Shown: positions 7,498 through 16,117 of the stretch, piece after piece | Numbering within the stretch: the first letter of the stretch is position 1 | Layout of the letters: every line of letters begins with the position of its first letter | From: Lachnospiraceae bacterium | GTDB taxonomy: Bacteria; Bacillota; Clostridia; Lachnospirales; Lachnospiraceae | Reading direction: 5' to 3' | Length of the DNA stretch: 64,000 bases | NCBI GenBank assembly: GCA_017399685.1 | Contig: JAFQBM010000056.1 | Coordinates: forward strand, 1 to 64,000 | Notes under the pieces: model-generated | Database searches by the model: none | What the model saw: the letters and a program-made list of their open reading frames with translations, nothing else | Told to the model about the DNA's origin: nothing | Program-made: the position numbers and the translations under genes

Positions 7498-7637
7498 CTA
7501 CTTATTCTCTGAACAAATCAAATCAATTAATTTATTTCTAAATTCTTTGCTATCACAGAATTTAGAAGTTTCCGTACGTCCTAGATATCGAAAATCATCA
7601 AGAGCATTGCTTCTTCCGCAGTAATAAATGTATCCAT
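7498..7637 (-). pseudogene. Decayed small frame downstream of a family A gene (block B)
   Basis: Counterpart of 3370-3508. The ATG at 7637 opens MDTFITAEEAMLLMIFDI and stops. Another frame carries LDDFRYLGRTETSKFCDS and ends ICSENK at 7498-7500. The frame break is shared with block A. Confidence 0.5.
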
Positions 7638-7650
7638 CTTAATTAATCTC

Positions 7651-8073
7651 CTAAAACATAATTTTTATATTACAATTTTCATTTGGTCTGCCTGTATAAC
7701 CATAAACCCTCAGTGCCTCACGCAAATCATCAAGAAAATGCTCTTCCTCACAGTACGGAAATACAGTATCAATTAGATATTTCTTCGGAAGCTCCCATAT
7801 AACAGTATTGTTTGCCTCAGTTCTACAATAAAACTGAACTCGATAATCCTTTCCATTCCATATAAAAATAAAGACACACTCATTTATATATTCTCTATCA
7901 TATGTGGTATCTAACAGATACATTTTTCTCTCCTTATCAACCGTCCAATACCATGGATTTCTCATTGGTGTCTCATCAATAATGCGTCCAAATCCAAAAT
8001 ACGGTTGCATAATCCCCCAAGAGTTAAACTCTTCCTTTTGTTCATTCGTCAATTTCTCATTAATAAAAGCCAT
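7651..8073 (-). CDS. Family A small protein (copy A3), function unknown
   Basis: 140 residues from the start at 8073, chosen as in copy A1 (site GGGAAAGG just upstream; the in-frame ATG at 8142 lacks homology support). Nearly identical to A1 at 3523-3945: differences are few, for example PHFGFG to PYFGFG, TPKRN to TPMRN, and EHSNE to EYINE. Such similarity implies recent duplication. It lies in unit 3, downstream of copy A4. Function unknown. Confidence 0.75.
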   Translation of the reverse strand: MAFINEKLTNEQKEEFNSWGIMQPYFGFGRIIDETPMRNPWYWTVDKERKMYLLDTTYDREYINECVFIFIWNGKDYRVQFYCRTEANNTVIWELPKKYLIDTVFPYCEEEHFLDDLREALRVYGYTGRPNENCNIKIMF

Positions 8074-8120
8074 GTCTTTTCCTTTCCCGCCAAAAGGCGG
8101 ATAAATCATTTCAAACTTAC

Positions 8121-8286
8121 CTAATATGATACATTTCTCCAATAAATTCCAATATGTATTGGTTTATCATCCTTAGTCAACTCATCATAAGCAGTTCTTC
8201 TTGCTATGAAAACAATACAGTAACACACGAAGGAATCCGTGATTTTTCAAAAATACTTAACATTCCGGATATTTCTATGTATCCAT
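8121..8286 (-). pseudogene. Decayed small frame between two family A genes (block B)
   Basis: Counterpart of 3993-4158 with the same two overlapping frames, DGYIEISGMLSIFEKSRIPS and then RRTAYDELTKDDKLIHIGIY, ending at a TAG (8121-8123). Confidence 0.5.
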
Positions 8287-8300
8287 CTAAAGCTAATCTC

Positions 8301-8732
8301 CTAAAACATAAATTTTGTATTACAAATTTTATTGTATTCATCTGGCATACCATCAAAACCATATGCCGTCAACGCATCACGCAAATCATCCAAAAATTGT
8401 TCTTGCTCACAGTATGGAAAAATACTATTGATTAAATATTTCTTCGGAAGTTCCCACACAACAACACCATCTTTTTCAAGTCTACGATAAAACTGAACTC
8501 TATAATCTTTTTTATTCCATATAAAAATAAACACACGTTCATCAGGATAATCTCCATCATATGAAGTTTTTAAAAGATAAATTTCTCTTTCTTTGTCAAC
8601 TGTCCAATACCATGGATTTCTCATTGGTGTCTCTCTAATAATATGTCCAAAACCAAAAATAGGCTGCATAATTCCCCATGAATTAAACTCTTCTCTTTGT
8701 TCAAGTGTTAATCTTTCATTTATAAAAAGCAT
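8301..8732 (-). CDS. Family A small protein (copy A4), function unknown
   Basis: 143 residues, first intact gene after riboswitch copy 3. It starts MLFINERLTLEQREEFNSWG like A2, but its middle (RETPMRNPWYWTVDKERE) is closer to A1 and A3, so it looks like a mosaic produced by gene conversion. Its ribosome site now lies within the remnant of a family B gene (8743-8779), whose short frame ends just inside the start of A4, which would allow coupled translation. Function unknown. Confidence 0.75.
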   Translation of the reverse strand: MLFINERLTLEQREEFNSWGIMQPIFGFGHIIRETPMRNPWYWTVDKEREIYLLKTSYDGDYPDERVFIFIWNKKDYRVQFYRRLEKDGVVVWELPKKYLINSIFPYCEQEQFLDDLRDALTAYGFDGMPDEYNKICNTKFMF

Positions 8733-8742
8733 ACTATTTCCT

Positions 8743-8779
8743 CCTCTTCTTTTGTGATTTTTTGATATTTATATCCCAT
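8743..8779 (-). pseudogene. Remnant start of a family B gene
   Basis: The minus strand from 8779 reads MGYKYQKITKEEEE, identical to the start of copy B1, then runs into the leader of copy A4 and stops. The join falls in a CCTCCT run present both in the Glu-rich B1 start and in the A-gene ribosome site. This points to a deletion between short repeats that removed about 480 bases. Confidence 0.75.
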
Positions 8780-8810
8780 AGATTTTCCTCCCTTAAAACT
8801 TTCTCCTTGT

Positions 8811-8852
8811 AAAAAAATTCGGTCGCAACAATATCACATCATTGCAACCGAA
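8811..8852 (-). terminator. Rho-independent terminator, riboswitch expression platform 3
   Basis: Minus-strand stem TTCGGTTGCAA with TTGCGACCGAA (11 bp, one G.U) followed by a T run (8817-8811). The 5' arm overlaps the aptamer closing strand. Confidence 0.85.
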
Positions 8853-8925
8853 CTTTCATAGCATTTTCTTTCTCTTTGCCTTAGAATTCAAGTTTTGCGT
8901 CCTTACATTTCTGTAAGTTTGCCCA
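8844..8925 (-). promoter_or_regulatory. c-di-GMP-I (GEMM-I) riboswitch aptamer, copy 3
   Basis: Essentially the same sequence as copy 1: GGGCAAAC, the GAAA-capped stem, GGACGCAAA, CTAAGG, GCTATGAAAG and GGTTGC. The promoter is less clear: a -10-like AATAGT at 8956-8951 sits where copies 1 and 2 have theirs, but no good -35 is present. This copy may partly depend on read-through from the gene at 8988-9854, which ends 62 bases upstream. Confidence 0.9.
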
Positions 8926-8987
8926 AATATATTTTCTTTACTGTAAGATAACTATTCCTAAATCCCATATGTACAAGCCACTTTCAT

Positions 8988-9854
8988 CTATAAACTTACA
9001 GTTCCAATACTGTGTTTGCCACTTAGATTATTTTTATACCGGTCATAAACTGCATTTTCATAGATATATATTTGTATCTCTAAGCCATTTCTAACATATT
9101 TCAATGTTTCATCTAATTCTTTTACTAACTGAGCGCTGTCAAGAACTTTGTATTGCCTTTTGGGTATGCGTATACAAAATATCACTGCTTCCTTTTCCTT
9201 TGATAATAATTCCAAAATGTAAATTGCGTCATAATCCGGTGACCAATCAGAAGAAAACTCATTCCCAAAAAAGCATTCCACCATATATTCTTTCAAACAC
9301 GACACCTGTAATTGTGTGTCAAACCATTCCTCCATTTTTTCTTTCATATAATGAGCATAATAGTTTTCACTTTCAATATACATACTTACATTCTTAAAAT
9401 CCCGAAAAAGTTTAATCCTATATATGACATTTTTCGGAATTTCTTTTTCCTGAAGAACTTTGACATAAAACACCTTTCTTTTTTTATCAACAAACAAAAC
9501 ATCCCAACCATCTTCGCCAAATAAAATTCTTTTTTTCCTATGTCTTACACGGGAACAAGTCAATACTTTCCCATATTTTTCTTCCATATACTTTGTGGCT
9601 GTTTTTTCGGCTGCCAATTCTAATTTGTTAAACTGGACTTCTTTTATAACAATAAAAAACAAAGCGAGCATCCCTAAAACAAAGCAACTTTCCCAATACC
9701 CCGCAACAACACTGATAACCTCATCCAAATTCATTCCGCCTGATAATGATAATAAAAAAATAATAATCGATAATATAACCACCATCTCAAATAACCACAA
9801 CAAAATAGGAGATAATAAACAAGCAATGATAACATATTTTGTTCCTCTTTTCAT
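8988..9854 (-). CDS. Family C membrane protein, larger form, function unknown
   Basis: 288 residues. Two or three hydrophobic segments lie in the first ~75 residues (VIIACLLSPILLWLFEMVVI, then around 50-68), followed by a soluble domain homologous to the gene at 1400-2191: EKTATKYMEEKYGKVLTCSR, a FRDFKNVSMYIESENYYAHY segment, and LDSAQLVKELDETLKYV with YENAVYDRYKNN near the end. Start at 9854 after GGTGGGAG. It is upstream of riboswitch copy 3 and only 111 bases downstream of the GGDEF gene, so it could be read from that promoter. Function unknown. Confidence 0.75.
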   Translation of the reverse strand: MKRGTKYVIIACLLSPILLWLFEMVVILSIIIFLLSLSGGMNLDEVISVVAGYWESCFVLGMLALFFIVIKEVQFNKLELAAEKTATKYMEEKYGKVLTCSRVRHRKKRILFGEDGWDVLFVDKKRKVFYVKVLQEKEIPKNVIYRIKLFRDFKNVSMYIESENYYAHYMKEKMEEWFDTQLQVSCLKEYMVECFFGNEFSSDWSPDYDAIYILELLSKEKEAVIFCIRIPKRQYKVLDSAQLVKELDETLKYVRNGLEIQIYIYENAVYDRYKNNLSGKHSIGTVSL

Positions 9855-9965
9855 AAGTAGCTCCCACCTGCCTTCATATTTCTTTAACGAAAGATTTTTA
9901 TTATTATCAACATTGTTCTTTCTATCTTTTGTTTGCTAATATTTAAAAGTCATTTTATCCACTAT

Positions 9966-12900
9966 TTAAATCAAATCCCTCACATCATCCCACAGCTCAA
10001 ACCGGTGTTTACAGGTTCGTTTGATATAATATAGCGTTTCGTCCGCTTTCTTCATGGTTTCGTCAATGCCATCTTTCATATCTATCGCACCTACCGTAGC
10101 AATTCCTACGGAGCAGGAAACATAATAATCAGGGTCTACGGTCACTTTTTCTCCTATCTTGACACTGATATCATCCAGGAAGTAATTGCAGTTTCGAATG
10201 GATTCATAGATACATTCTGCCGTTGCACGGATTTTTTCCTTTTCACCACTTCGTAATATCATTACAAATTCATCCCCACCATACCGAACCGCAAATCCTT
10301 GTTCCGAAGCTAACTCTTTTAAGATATTAGAAAACTTCACTAAAATCAAGTCACCAATGTCATGTCCATAATTATCATTGTAATATTTAAAGTTATCTAA
10401 ATCCGCATAGAAAATGGCAATCTGCTCTTTTTCATCCAGCTGTTCGGATAGTTCTTCAATTTTTTCAGCAAAACCCTGTCTGTTATATAAACCTGTCAAA
10501 CGATCCGATACTGCAATATTCTTTAATCGCTCATTCATCCGGGATAATTTCCGGTTCATCTTCTCTACTTTCGATTTATCTTCCAAATGTTCTATTGCAT
10601 CCAGAAAATGTCGGAATAAAAATTCGAAATAATCCAGACTGATATTGGCAAGGACAAACTTATTGGTCTGGGTGTACCAGTTGTCTTTCATCATAACATA
10701 AGAAATAAAAATACTATCCAGCTTTTCATTTACAAACAATGGTACTGCCATAAAAGTACAAATCTTATTTCTATCGAAAATCGATATAATATCATTATAG
10801 CCATAATAATTCTTGTCCAGCTTTGTAGTAACAAAAGAAGATTTATTTTTTTCAAAATAGCGGACTATTTTTTGAATCAACCGTTCCTCTTCCAAAGCAC
10901 ATTCCGTGTCATTGTACCGAATCACAGGTTTTCCACCTTCATATCGAAGAAACAACATATGGTCCACATAAAAGCTATTCTTAAAATTCAGAATACTACT
11001 TTCAATCAGATTATCTACATCATGATTCTGAGCATTCACCATCTTCTGCCAGATTGTAAGAAATCCAAGATTTTCTCTTGTTTCCTCCAGTTCTTTCTTC
11101 ATGGCAAAAATATGTGCCGATGCAATCAACTCATCCAAATCAACCGATACTACAGGCAAATCAACGCTTTCGATATGGTATTTCATGTGTTTCATAGCAT
11201 ATAACACGATTTCTTTTTGCTTTTCATACTTCTTTTCATCACAGTATTCCAAAGCCTGTTGCAGTACTGCCATAGCCTTTTTTTCTTCCCCTAATAACCC
11301 ATGACATTTCGCTTTTTCAACACAGAACTGTACGTAATTAAAGAATGCTCCGCCAGTGGAACGTTCTACGGGAAGTTCCGCTGATATAAAGTTTTCCATG
11401 GCATCTTCATATTTTCCTTCCGACATCAAAATCAAACCACGGTTAAAGAAATACAAAAACACATCATCATCCCAATAATAATACATCTTATTCTTGGCTT
11501 CCCCGTGAATAATATAGTCTAAAAATTGTTGAGCATTTTTCACGTTACTCTTACAATTATACATAACATTCAACCGATAGGAACAAAGCGCCTTTAATCC
11601 ATATAGTTTCGATATATGGCAAACCCGCATGCTGTCTTTCTTTAATACCGTAAGAAGTTTCATGCAATAAGAAACAAACTTGTCTGCATTCACATAATCC
11701 CCAGCCAGAATCGCATTAATGGACATATTATAGAGGGTTTCTGAAATATACTCATAACTTTCCAACTGATAGAATATCATAAGACCTTTGCAAAAGAACT
11801 CATGTGCCTGCTCATGCATTTCCCTGGCACAACAATTATATCCAAGACCATTATACATATTACCTTCTTCAAACAAATCGAAGGTCATACGTATCACCGG
11901 TTTTTCTTTAAAAATATAAAAATAATCTGACACATCAAAATATCCATTGGAAGATGCAATCATCAATGCTTTCCGGTATGCAGCAATTAAAAAATGTTTG
12001 TTTTCCAGCTGTTCGGCAATCTTCCAGCCTTTCTTTTGATATTTCAGCCTTGCTTCTAAACCTTCTACCTTGTAATATAAATCTTTATTATTATCATAGG
12101 CATAAACATAAATATGTGCCAAATGATTATAATACCCATATTTCTTACATTTTTCTACTAACTTCTCAAGTTCCTCACCACCGTCTTCACATAGCCAGAT
12201 ATTTTCCCAACCATTATATCGTGACATATGTTCTAATAACTCTGCGCGGAACAGCAAAAAGTCATCCTGCAGTCCTTCTCCTAATTTCTGACACTCCCTG
12301 GCTGTCTTTTGTGCAAGTTTCGACTGGTCATTGTAAATTTCCACAAAAGTCATAATCATGTAGTACAAATACATATAATATATCTTGTTACTATCATTAT
12401 CCGAAACCTGATCTGCAATCTTCTTCATTGCATCACAGATTAAAAGTGCATTAGCAATATCTCCCTGATATACACAAACCCGGGCGTAGGATTCCAGTAT
12501 CTTAAACTTCTTAGCCGGAGTTACACTTAACTCTTCCACTTCGAATTTATGATACAAAATGGATAAGTAGTAACGCGCCTGTTCCATTGCAAGAGTTTCA
12601 ATCATATTGGAAATCTTTTTCATGTAGCTATCCATATGATGCAAATGAAAATGAAAGGTCGTAGTTTCAGCTTCCAGCACTTCATCCCCACGCCAGTCAA
12701 TTAATTTATCTTTTACTGTACAAATTTGATTTAACTCTTTTAAAATTTTCTCACAATATTCCATAGGACTGTAATAGTCATTATATGTCAACAGCATTCC
12801 TATATTTTTCGTTGATTTCTTAATTAAACGAAGAATTACTTTTAAAGCAGAACTGCCGGCTACATGTAATTTATGCAGGATAAAAATAATCGGCTTTTTC

Positions 12901-13322
12901 TCCGCAAAATATCCTATCATCCGAACAATAGAAGTTAACATTTCCTCTTCTTCATTTCTTACTTCCCCAATAATTACCTCATCGGTTCGTTTTGCCTTTC
13001 CAGTCTTAAAATATGATAACAAAACATCCCGATGCATAGGATAAATCTGACATATCTCCATTAAATCCTCGTAAGAAAGATTCTCTTCATTGCATCTTTC
13101 CTGAATCCAGTCAAAGAACGGAGCATAAGCAACACTCATTCTGCTGCCTCGAAACTCATAAAAATAAAATGACGTTCTCTTCCATTTCTTCTGCACTGCT
13201 TTCACAATTTCCGAATTCATATCAAATGAATTATAATGGGATATGTATATATAATTCTCCCTCTTCTTTCCTAAATCTTTCCATATCTTCTCCGTCAGTT
13301 CGAATACATGATGTCCATCCAT
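9966..13322 (-). CDS. Diguanylate cyclase with degenerate ATPase-like, TPR, GAF-like and GGDEF regions
   Basis: 1118 residues, cytoplasmic. The first ~240 residues resemble the STAND/AAA module found in front of many signalling proteins (VAYAPFFDWIQE, then a PIIFILHKLHVAG strand where Walker B would be), but no Walker A GxxGxGKS is present, so ATP binding is doubtful. Residues ~250-720 are helical repeats of TPR type. A GAF-like sensor follows (about 760-920), then a GGDEF domain with SDRLTGLYNRQGF, DLDNFKYYNDNYGHD and RYGGDEF near residue 1012. The active-site motif is intact, so it should make c-di-GMP. The inhibitory RxxD site is absent. Its product is the ligand of the three riboswitches just downstream. 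Confidence 0.9.
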   Translation of the reverse strand: MDGHHVFELTEKIWKDLGKKRENYIYISHYNSFDMNSEIVKAVQKKWKRTSFYFYEFRGSRMSVAYAPFFDWIQERCNEENLSYEDLMEICQIYPMHRDVLLSYFKTGKAKRTDEVIIGEVRNEEEEMLTSIVRMIGYFAEKKPIIFILHKLHVAGSSALKVILRLIKKSTKNIGMLLTYNDYYSPMEYCEKILKELNQICTVKDKLIDWRGDEVLEAETTTFHFHLHHMDSYMKKISNMIETLAMEQARYYLSILYHKFEVEELSVTPAKKFKILESYARVCVYQGDIANALLICDAMKKIADQVSDNDSNKIYYMYLYYMIMTFVEIYNDQSKLAQKTARECQKLGEGLQDDFLLFRAELLEHMSRYNGWENIWLCEDGGEELEKLVEKCKKYGYYNHLAHIYVYAYDNNKDLYYKVEGLEARLKYQKKGWKIAEQLENKHFLIAAYRKALMIASSNGYFDVSDYFYIFKEKPVIRMTFDLFEEGNMYNGLGYNCCAREMHEQAHEFFCKGLMIFYQLESYEYISETLYNMSINAILAGDYVNADKFVSYCMKLLTVLKKDSMRVCHISKLYGLKALCSYRLNVMYNCKSNVKNAQQFLDYIIHGEAKNKMYYYWDDDVFLYFFNRGLILMSEGKYEDAMENFISAELPVERSTGGAFFNYVQFCVEKAKCHGLLGEEKKAMAVLQQALEYCDEKKYEKQKEIVLYAMKHMKYHIESVDLPVVSVDLDELIASAHIFAMKKELEETRENLGFLTIWQKMVNAQNHDVDNLIESSILNFKNSFYVDHMLFLRYEGGKPVIRYNDTECALEEERLIQKIVRYFEKNKSSFVTTKLDKNYYGYNDIISIFDRNKICTFMAVPLFVNEKLDSIFISYVMMKDNWYTQTNKFVLANISLDYFEFLFRHFLDAIEHLEDKSKVEKMNRKLSRMNERLKNIAVSDRLTGLYNRQGFAEKIEELSEQLDEKEQIAIFYADLDNFKYYNDNYGHDIGDLILVKFSNILKELASEQGFAVRYGGDEFVMILRSGEKEKIRATAECIYESIRNCNYFLDDISVKIGEKVTVDPDYYVSCSVGIATVGAIDMKDGIDETMKKADETLYYIKRTCKHRFELWDDVRDLI

Positions 13323-13438
13323 ATCTTGTCACCCCTAACATTGCTTCGAGCTTATTTTTCATCCTCAATGATTCACGACCTATCCAAAATTTGCATAGGT
13401 ACTATTTTGCGATTCATCCGTGAATAATTTTATATTAT

Positions 13439-13467
13439 TATTAATATTTTACAATTATTTTCGTCAA
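13439..13467 (-). promoter_or_regulatory. Possible promoter of the GGDEF gene
   Basis: Minus-strand TTGACG (13467-13462), 17-bp spacer, TTAATA (13444-13439), about 115 bases upstream of the start. Good -35, weak -10 in a very AT-rich region. Confidence 0.4.
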
Positions 13468-13503
13468 AAGTAAAGAATTTTCATAATATTTTGATAATTC
13501 CAT

Positions 13504-13549
13504 AAAAAAAGCGAAAAATGAATTCTTCATTCATCTCTCGCTTTTTTAT
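13504..13549 (-). terminator. Terminator after serA
   Basis: A near-symmetric hairpin, AAAAAAGCGA and AATGAA pairing with TTCATT and TCGCTTTTTT. It is T-rich on both sides, so it can act in both directions. It lies about 110 bases after the serA stop. Confidence 0.75.
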
Positions 13550-13657
13550 ACTGTCCCGATGATTCGTCACATATCTTGTAATCCGACTCTAAGTGTCTGG
13601 TGTCACATTTTAATATCACCCTTCTACAAGCTACCTATTGACCTATGAACCATCTCA

Positions 13658-14821
13658 TTATTTTACGACACGTACTTTTAACACACCGTCAATTTTTTCT
13701 AATGCTGCTACAATTTCATCCGTAGCTGCACTGTTCATATCCAAAATAGAATATGCATATTCGCCTTTTGACTTATTCATCATATCAGAAATATTAATTC
13801 CCTTTGAAGAAATAATACTTGTAAACTGTGAAATGATATTAGGAATGTTTCTATGGTTGATAGTAACACGGGCAACGTTTTGGCAAATACCCATATCACA
13901 TGCAGGGTAATTCACAGAGTTCTTAATGTTACCATTTTCAATGTAATCTACGATTTCCTTTACTGCCATAACTGCACAGTTATCTTCAGATTCTGCAGTA
14001 GATGCACCTAAGTGAGGTAACGTAACTACTTTATCTGTTCCTGCAATGGCAGCATTTGGGAAATCTGTTACATAAACAGAAACTTTTCCGCTTGCTAATG
14101 CTTCTTTCATATCTGCATCATTTACAAGAGCATCTCTTGAGAAGTTTAAAATCTTAATTCCATCCTTCATCATATCCATAGATTTCTTGCAAATCATTTC
14201 CTTAGTAGAATCTAATAGAGGTACATGCATAGTGATATAATCTGCTTCTCTGTAGATATCTTCTACGTTAGTGATGTGCTTGATATCTTTCGATAATTTC
14301 CAAGCTGCATCTACGGATACATATGGGTCATAACCTAATACTTCCATGCCTAATTTTGCTGCTGCGTTAGCAACTAAAACACCAATGGCACCTAAACCGA
14401 TGACACCTAATTTCTTTCCCTGGATTTCTCCACCAGCGAATTTAGACTTATTCTTTTCTACTGCCTTTGCAATATCAGGATCGCCAGCATTTTCTTTTAC
14501 CCAGTTATATCCACCTGTTAAATCTCTGGAAGCCATTAATAAACCGGCAATTACAAGTTCCTTTACACCATTTGCATTTGCACCTGGAGTATTGAATACA
14601 ACAATACCTTTTTCAGCACATTTCTCTAATGGAATGTTGTTTACACCTGCACCTGCTCTTGCAATTGCAAGTAATTGTTCTGATAATTCCAAATCATGCA
14701 TGGCAGCACTACGAACTAATACTGCCTCTGCATCTGCTAAATTTTCTACTTTTTCATATCCTTCGCCAAAATTCTTCATACCTACTTCAGCGATTGGGTT
14801 AAGACAATGAATCTTTGTCAT
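13658..14821 (-). CDS. serA: D-3-phosphoglycerate dehydrogenase
   Basis: Catalyses the first step of serine synthesis, 3-phosphoglycerate to 3-phosphohydroxypyruvate, using NAD. 387 residues: a split substrate domain, a Rossmann domain with KKLGVIGLGAIGVLVANAAA near residue 140, the catalytic LPHLGASTAESED stretch, and a C-terminal ACT domain (about 310-387, RVTINHRNIPNIISQFTSII), the usual site of serine feedback. This is the short SerA type with one ACT domain. It follows serC by 34 bases with a strong AAGGAG site, so the two form an operon that makes phosphoserine. Confidence 0.95.
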   Translation of the reverse strand: MTKIHCLNPIAEVGMKNFGEGYEKVENLADAEAVLVRSAAMHDLELSEQLLAIARAGAGVNNIPLEKCAEKGIVVFNTPGANANGVKELVIAGLLMASRDLTGGYNWVKENAGDPDIAKAVEKNKSKFAGGEIQGKKLGVIGLGAIGVLVANAAAKLGMEVLGYDPYVSVDAAWKLSKDIKHITNVEDIYREADYITMHVPLLDSTKEMICKKSMDMMKDGIKILNFSRDALVNDADMKEALASGKVSVYVTDFPNAAIAGTDKVVTLPHLGASTAESEDNCAVMAVKEIVDYIENGNIKNSVNYPACDMGICQNVARVTINHRNIPNIISQFTSIISSKGINISDMMNKSKGEYAYSILDMNSAATDEIVAALEKIDGVLKVRVVK

Positions 14822-14855
14822 GACTGTTCTCCTTTTTTACATTTACACTTTCTTG

Positions 14856-15938
14856 TTATGCGTTTTCTGCTTCGAACTTCTTCATAAATTCTACTAACTT
14901 TTCAACACCTTCCATTGGCATTGCATTGTAAATACTTGCTCTCATACCGCCAACACTTCTGTGTCCCTTTAAGTTTTCGAATCCTGCTGCCTTTGCTTCT
15001 TTTACAAATTTAGCATCTAATTCTTCGTTACCGGTTACGAAAGGTACATTCATTAACGAACGGTCTTTCTTTTCTACAGTTCCTTTGAATAACTTGCTGG
15101 AATCTAAGAAATCATAAAGAATAGCTGCTTTCTTTTCATTTCTTTCTTTCATGGCAGCTAAACCACCTTGAGCCTTTACCCATTTAAACACCTTACCACA
15201 TACATAGATACCGAATGCAGGTGGAGTATTATATAAAGAATCTGCATCTGCATGAGTCTTATACTTAAGCATTGTAGGAGTTCCTTCTAATACATCATCT
15301 GTGATTAAATCTTCACGAATGATTGCAACTACAACACCGGCAGGACCAACGTTCTTTTGTACACCAAAGTAAATCATAGCATATTTGCTTACATCCACTG
15401 GTTCTGATAAAATGTCAGAAGACATATCTGCAATCAAATCTTTTCCCTTTGTGTTTGGAAGTTCATTGAACTTTGTTCCGTAAATAGTATTGTTATGGCA
15501 GATGTGTACATAATCTGCATCTTCAGAAATTGGTAAATCAGAACAATCCGGAATATATGAGAAAGTCTTATCTTCTGAAGAAGCAATCTTATTTGCTTTT
15601 CCGTAAATCTGAGCTTCCTGGAATGCTTTCTTTGCCCATTGTCCGGTTACGATGTAATCTGCTACTTTATTCTTCATGAAGTTCATTGGAACCATAGCAA
15701 ATTGCTGGCTTGCACCACCTTGTAAAAATAATACTTTATAATTATCCGGAATGTTCATTAATTCACGTAAGTCTTTTTCTGCTGTTTGAATGATTTCTTC
15801 ATACGCTTTAGAACGATGACTCATTTCCATTACCGACATTCCGGTTCCGTTATAATCTAACATTTCATCTGCTACTTCTTTTAATACTTCTTCAGGTAAT
15901 ACTGAAGGACCTGCTGAAAAATTGTAAACTCTTGCCAC
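14856..15938 (-). CDS. serC: Phosphoserine aminotransferase
   Basis: Converts 3-phosphohydroxypyruvate and glutamate to phosphoserine and 2-oxoglutarate; PLP-dependent. 360 residues, usual length. The N-terminus ARVYNFSAGPSVLPEEVL is diagnostic, as are the FLQGGASQQFAMVPMN segment and the PLP-lysine region YFGVQKNVGPAGV. The start codon is GTG at 15938 behind CGGAGGG. No serB is visible in the window. It is the first gene after a structured leader (15939-16111). Confidence 0.95.
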   Translation of the reverse strand: MARVYNFSAGPSVLPEEVLKEVADEMLDYNGTGMSVMEMSHRSKAYEEIIQTAEKDLRELMNIPDNYKVLFLQGGASQQFAMVPMNFMKNKVADYIVTGQWAKKAFQEAQIYGKANKIASSEDKTFSYIPDCSDLPISEDADYVHICHNNTIYGTKFNELPNTKGKDLIADMSSDILSEPVDVSKYAMIYFGVQKNVGPAGVVVAIIREDLITDDVLEGTPTMLKYKTHADADSLYNTPPAFGIYVCGKVFKWVKAQGGLAAMKERNEKKAAILYDFLDSSKLFKGTVEKKDRSLMNVPFVTGNEELDAKFVKEAKAAGFENLKGHRSVGGMRASIYNAMPMEGVEKLVEFMKKFEAENA

Positions 15939-15978
15939 TTTTTTTCCCTCCGAAAATTTAATTTTTATGTAAGTAAAC

Positions 15979-16099
15979 GAGTCGCTTGTGCCTTAAGGCT
16001 TTCTGCAACTCTAAAGCATTTGAAATCCGTCCTTTTGGACTTGTTTCTCATGTTTTCCGGTGCAAAGTCATACATTTCATATAAACATGAAACATACGA
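15979..16099 (-). promoter_or_regulatory. Structured leader upstream of serC
   Basis: On the minus strand three hairpins occur in order: 16099-16068 (TCGTATGTTTCAT with ATGAAATGTATGA), 16040-16029 (GTCC AAAA GGAC), and 16011-15979 (GAGTTGC with GCGACTC, enclosing GCCTTAAGGC). No T-box, SAM or other known riboswitch motif is evident. With the promoter at 16118-16146 the leader would be about 170 nt. It may be regulatory; nothing in the sequence names the ligand. Confidence 0.4.
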
Positions 16100-16117
16100 C
16101 TTTTTCACCCTATATCA

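Larger units (their letters stand above)
7398..8936. repeat. Segmental duplication, block B
   Basis: Second copy of block A (3277-5295), same orientation. It has the same genes and the same broken frames, but the family B gene is reduced to its first few codons (8743-8779). The riboswitch at the end is closer to copy 1 than to copy 2. Confidence 0.85.
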
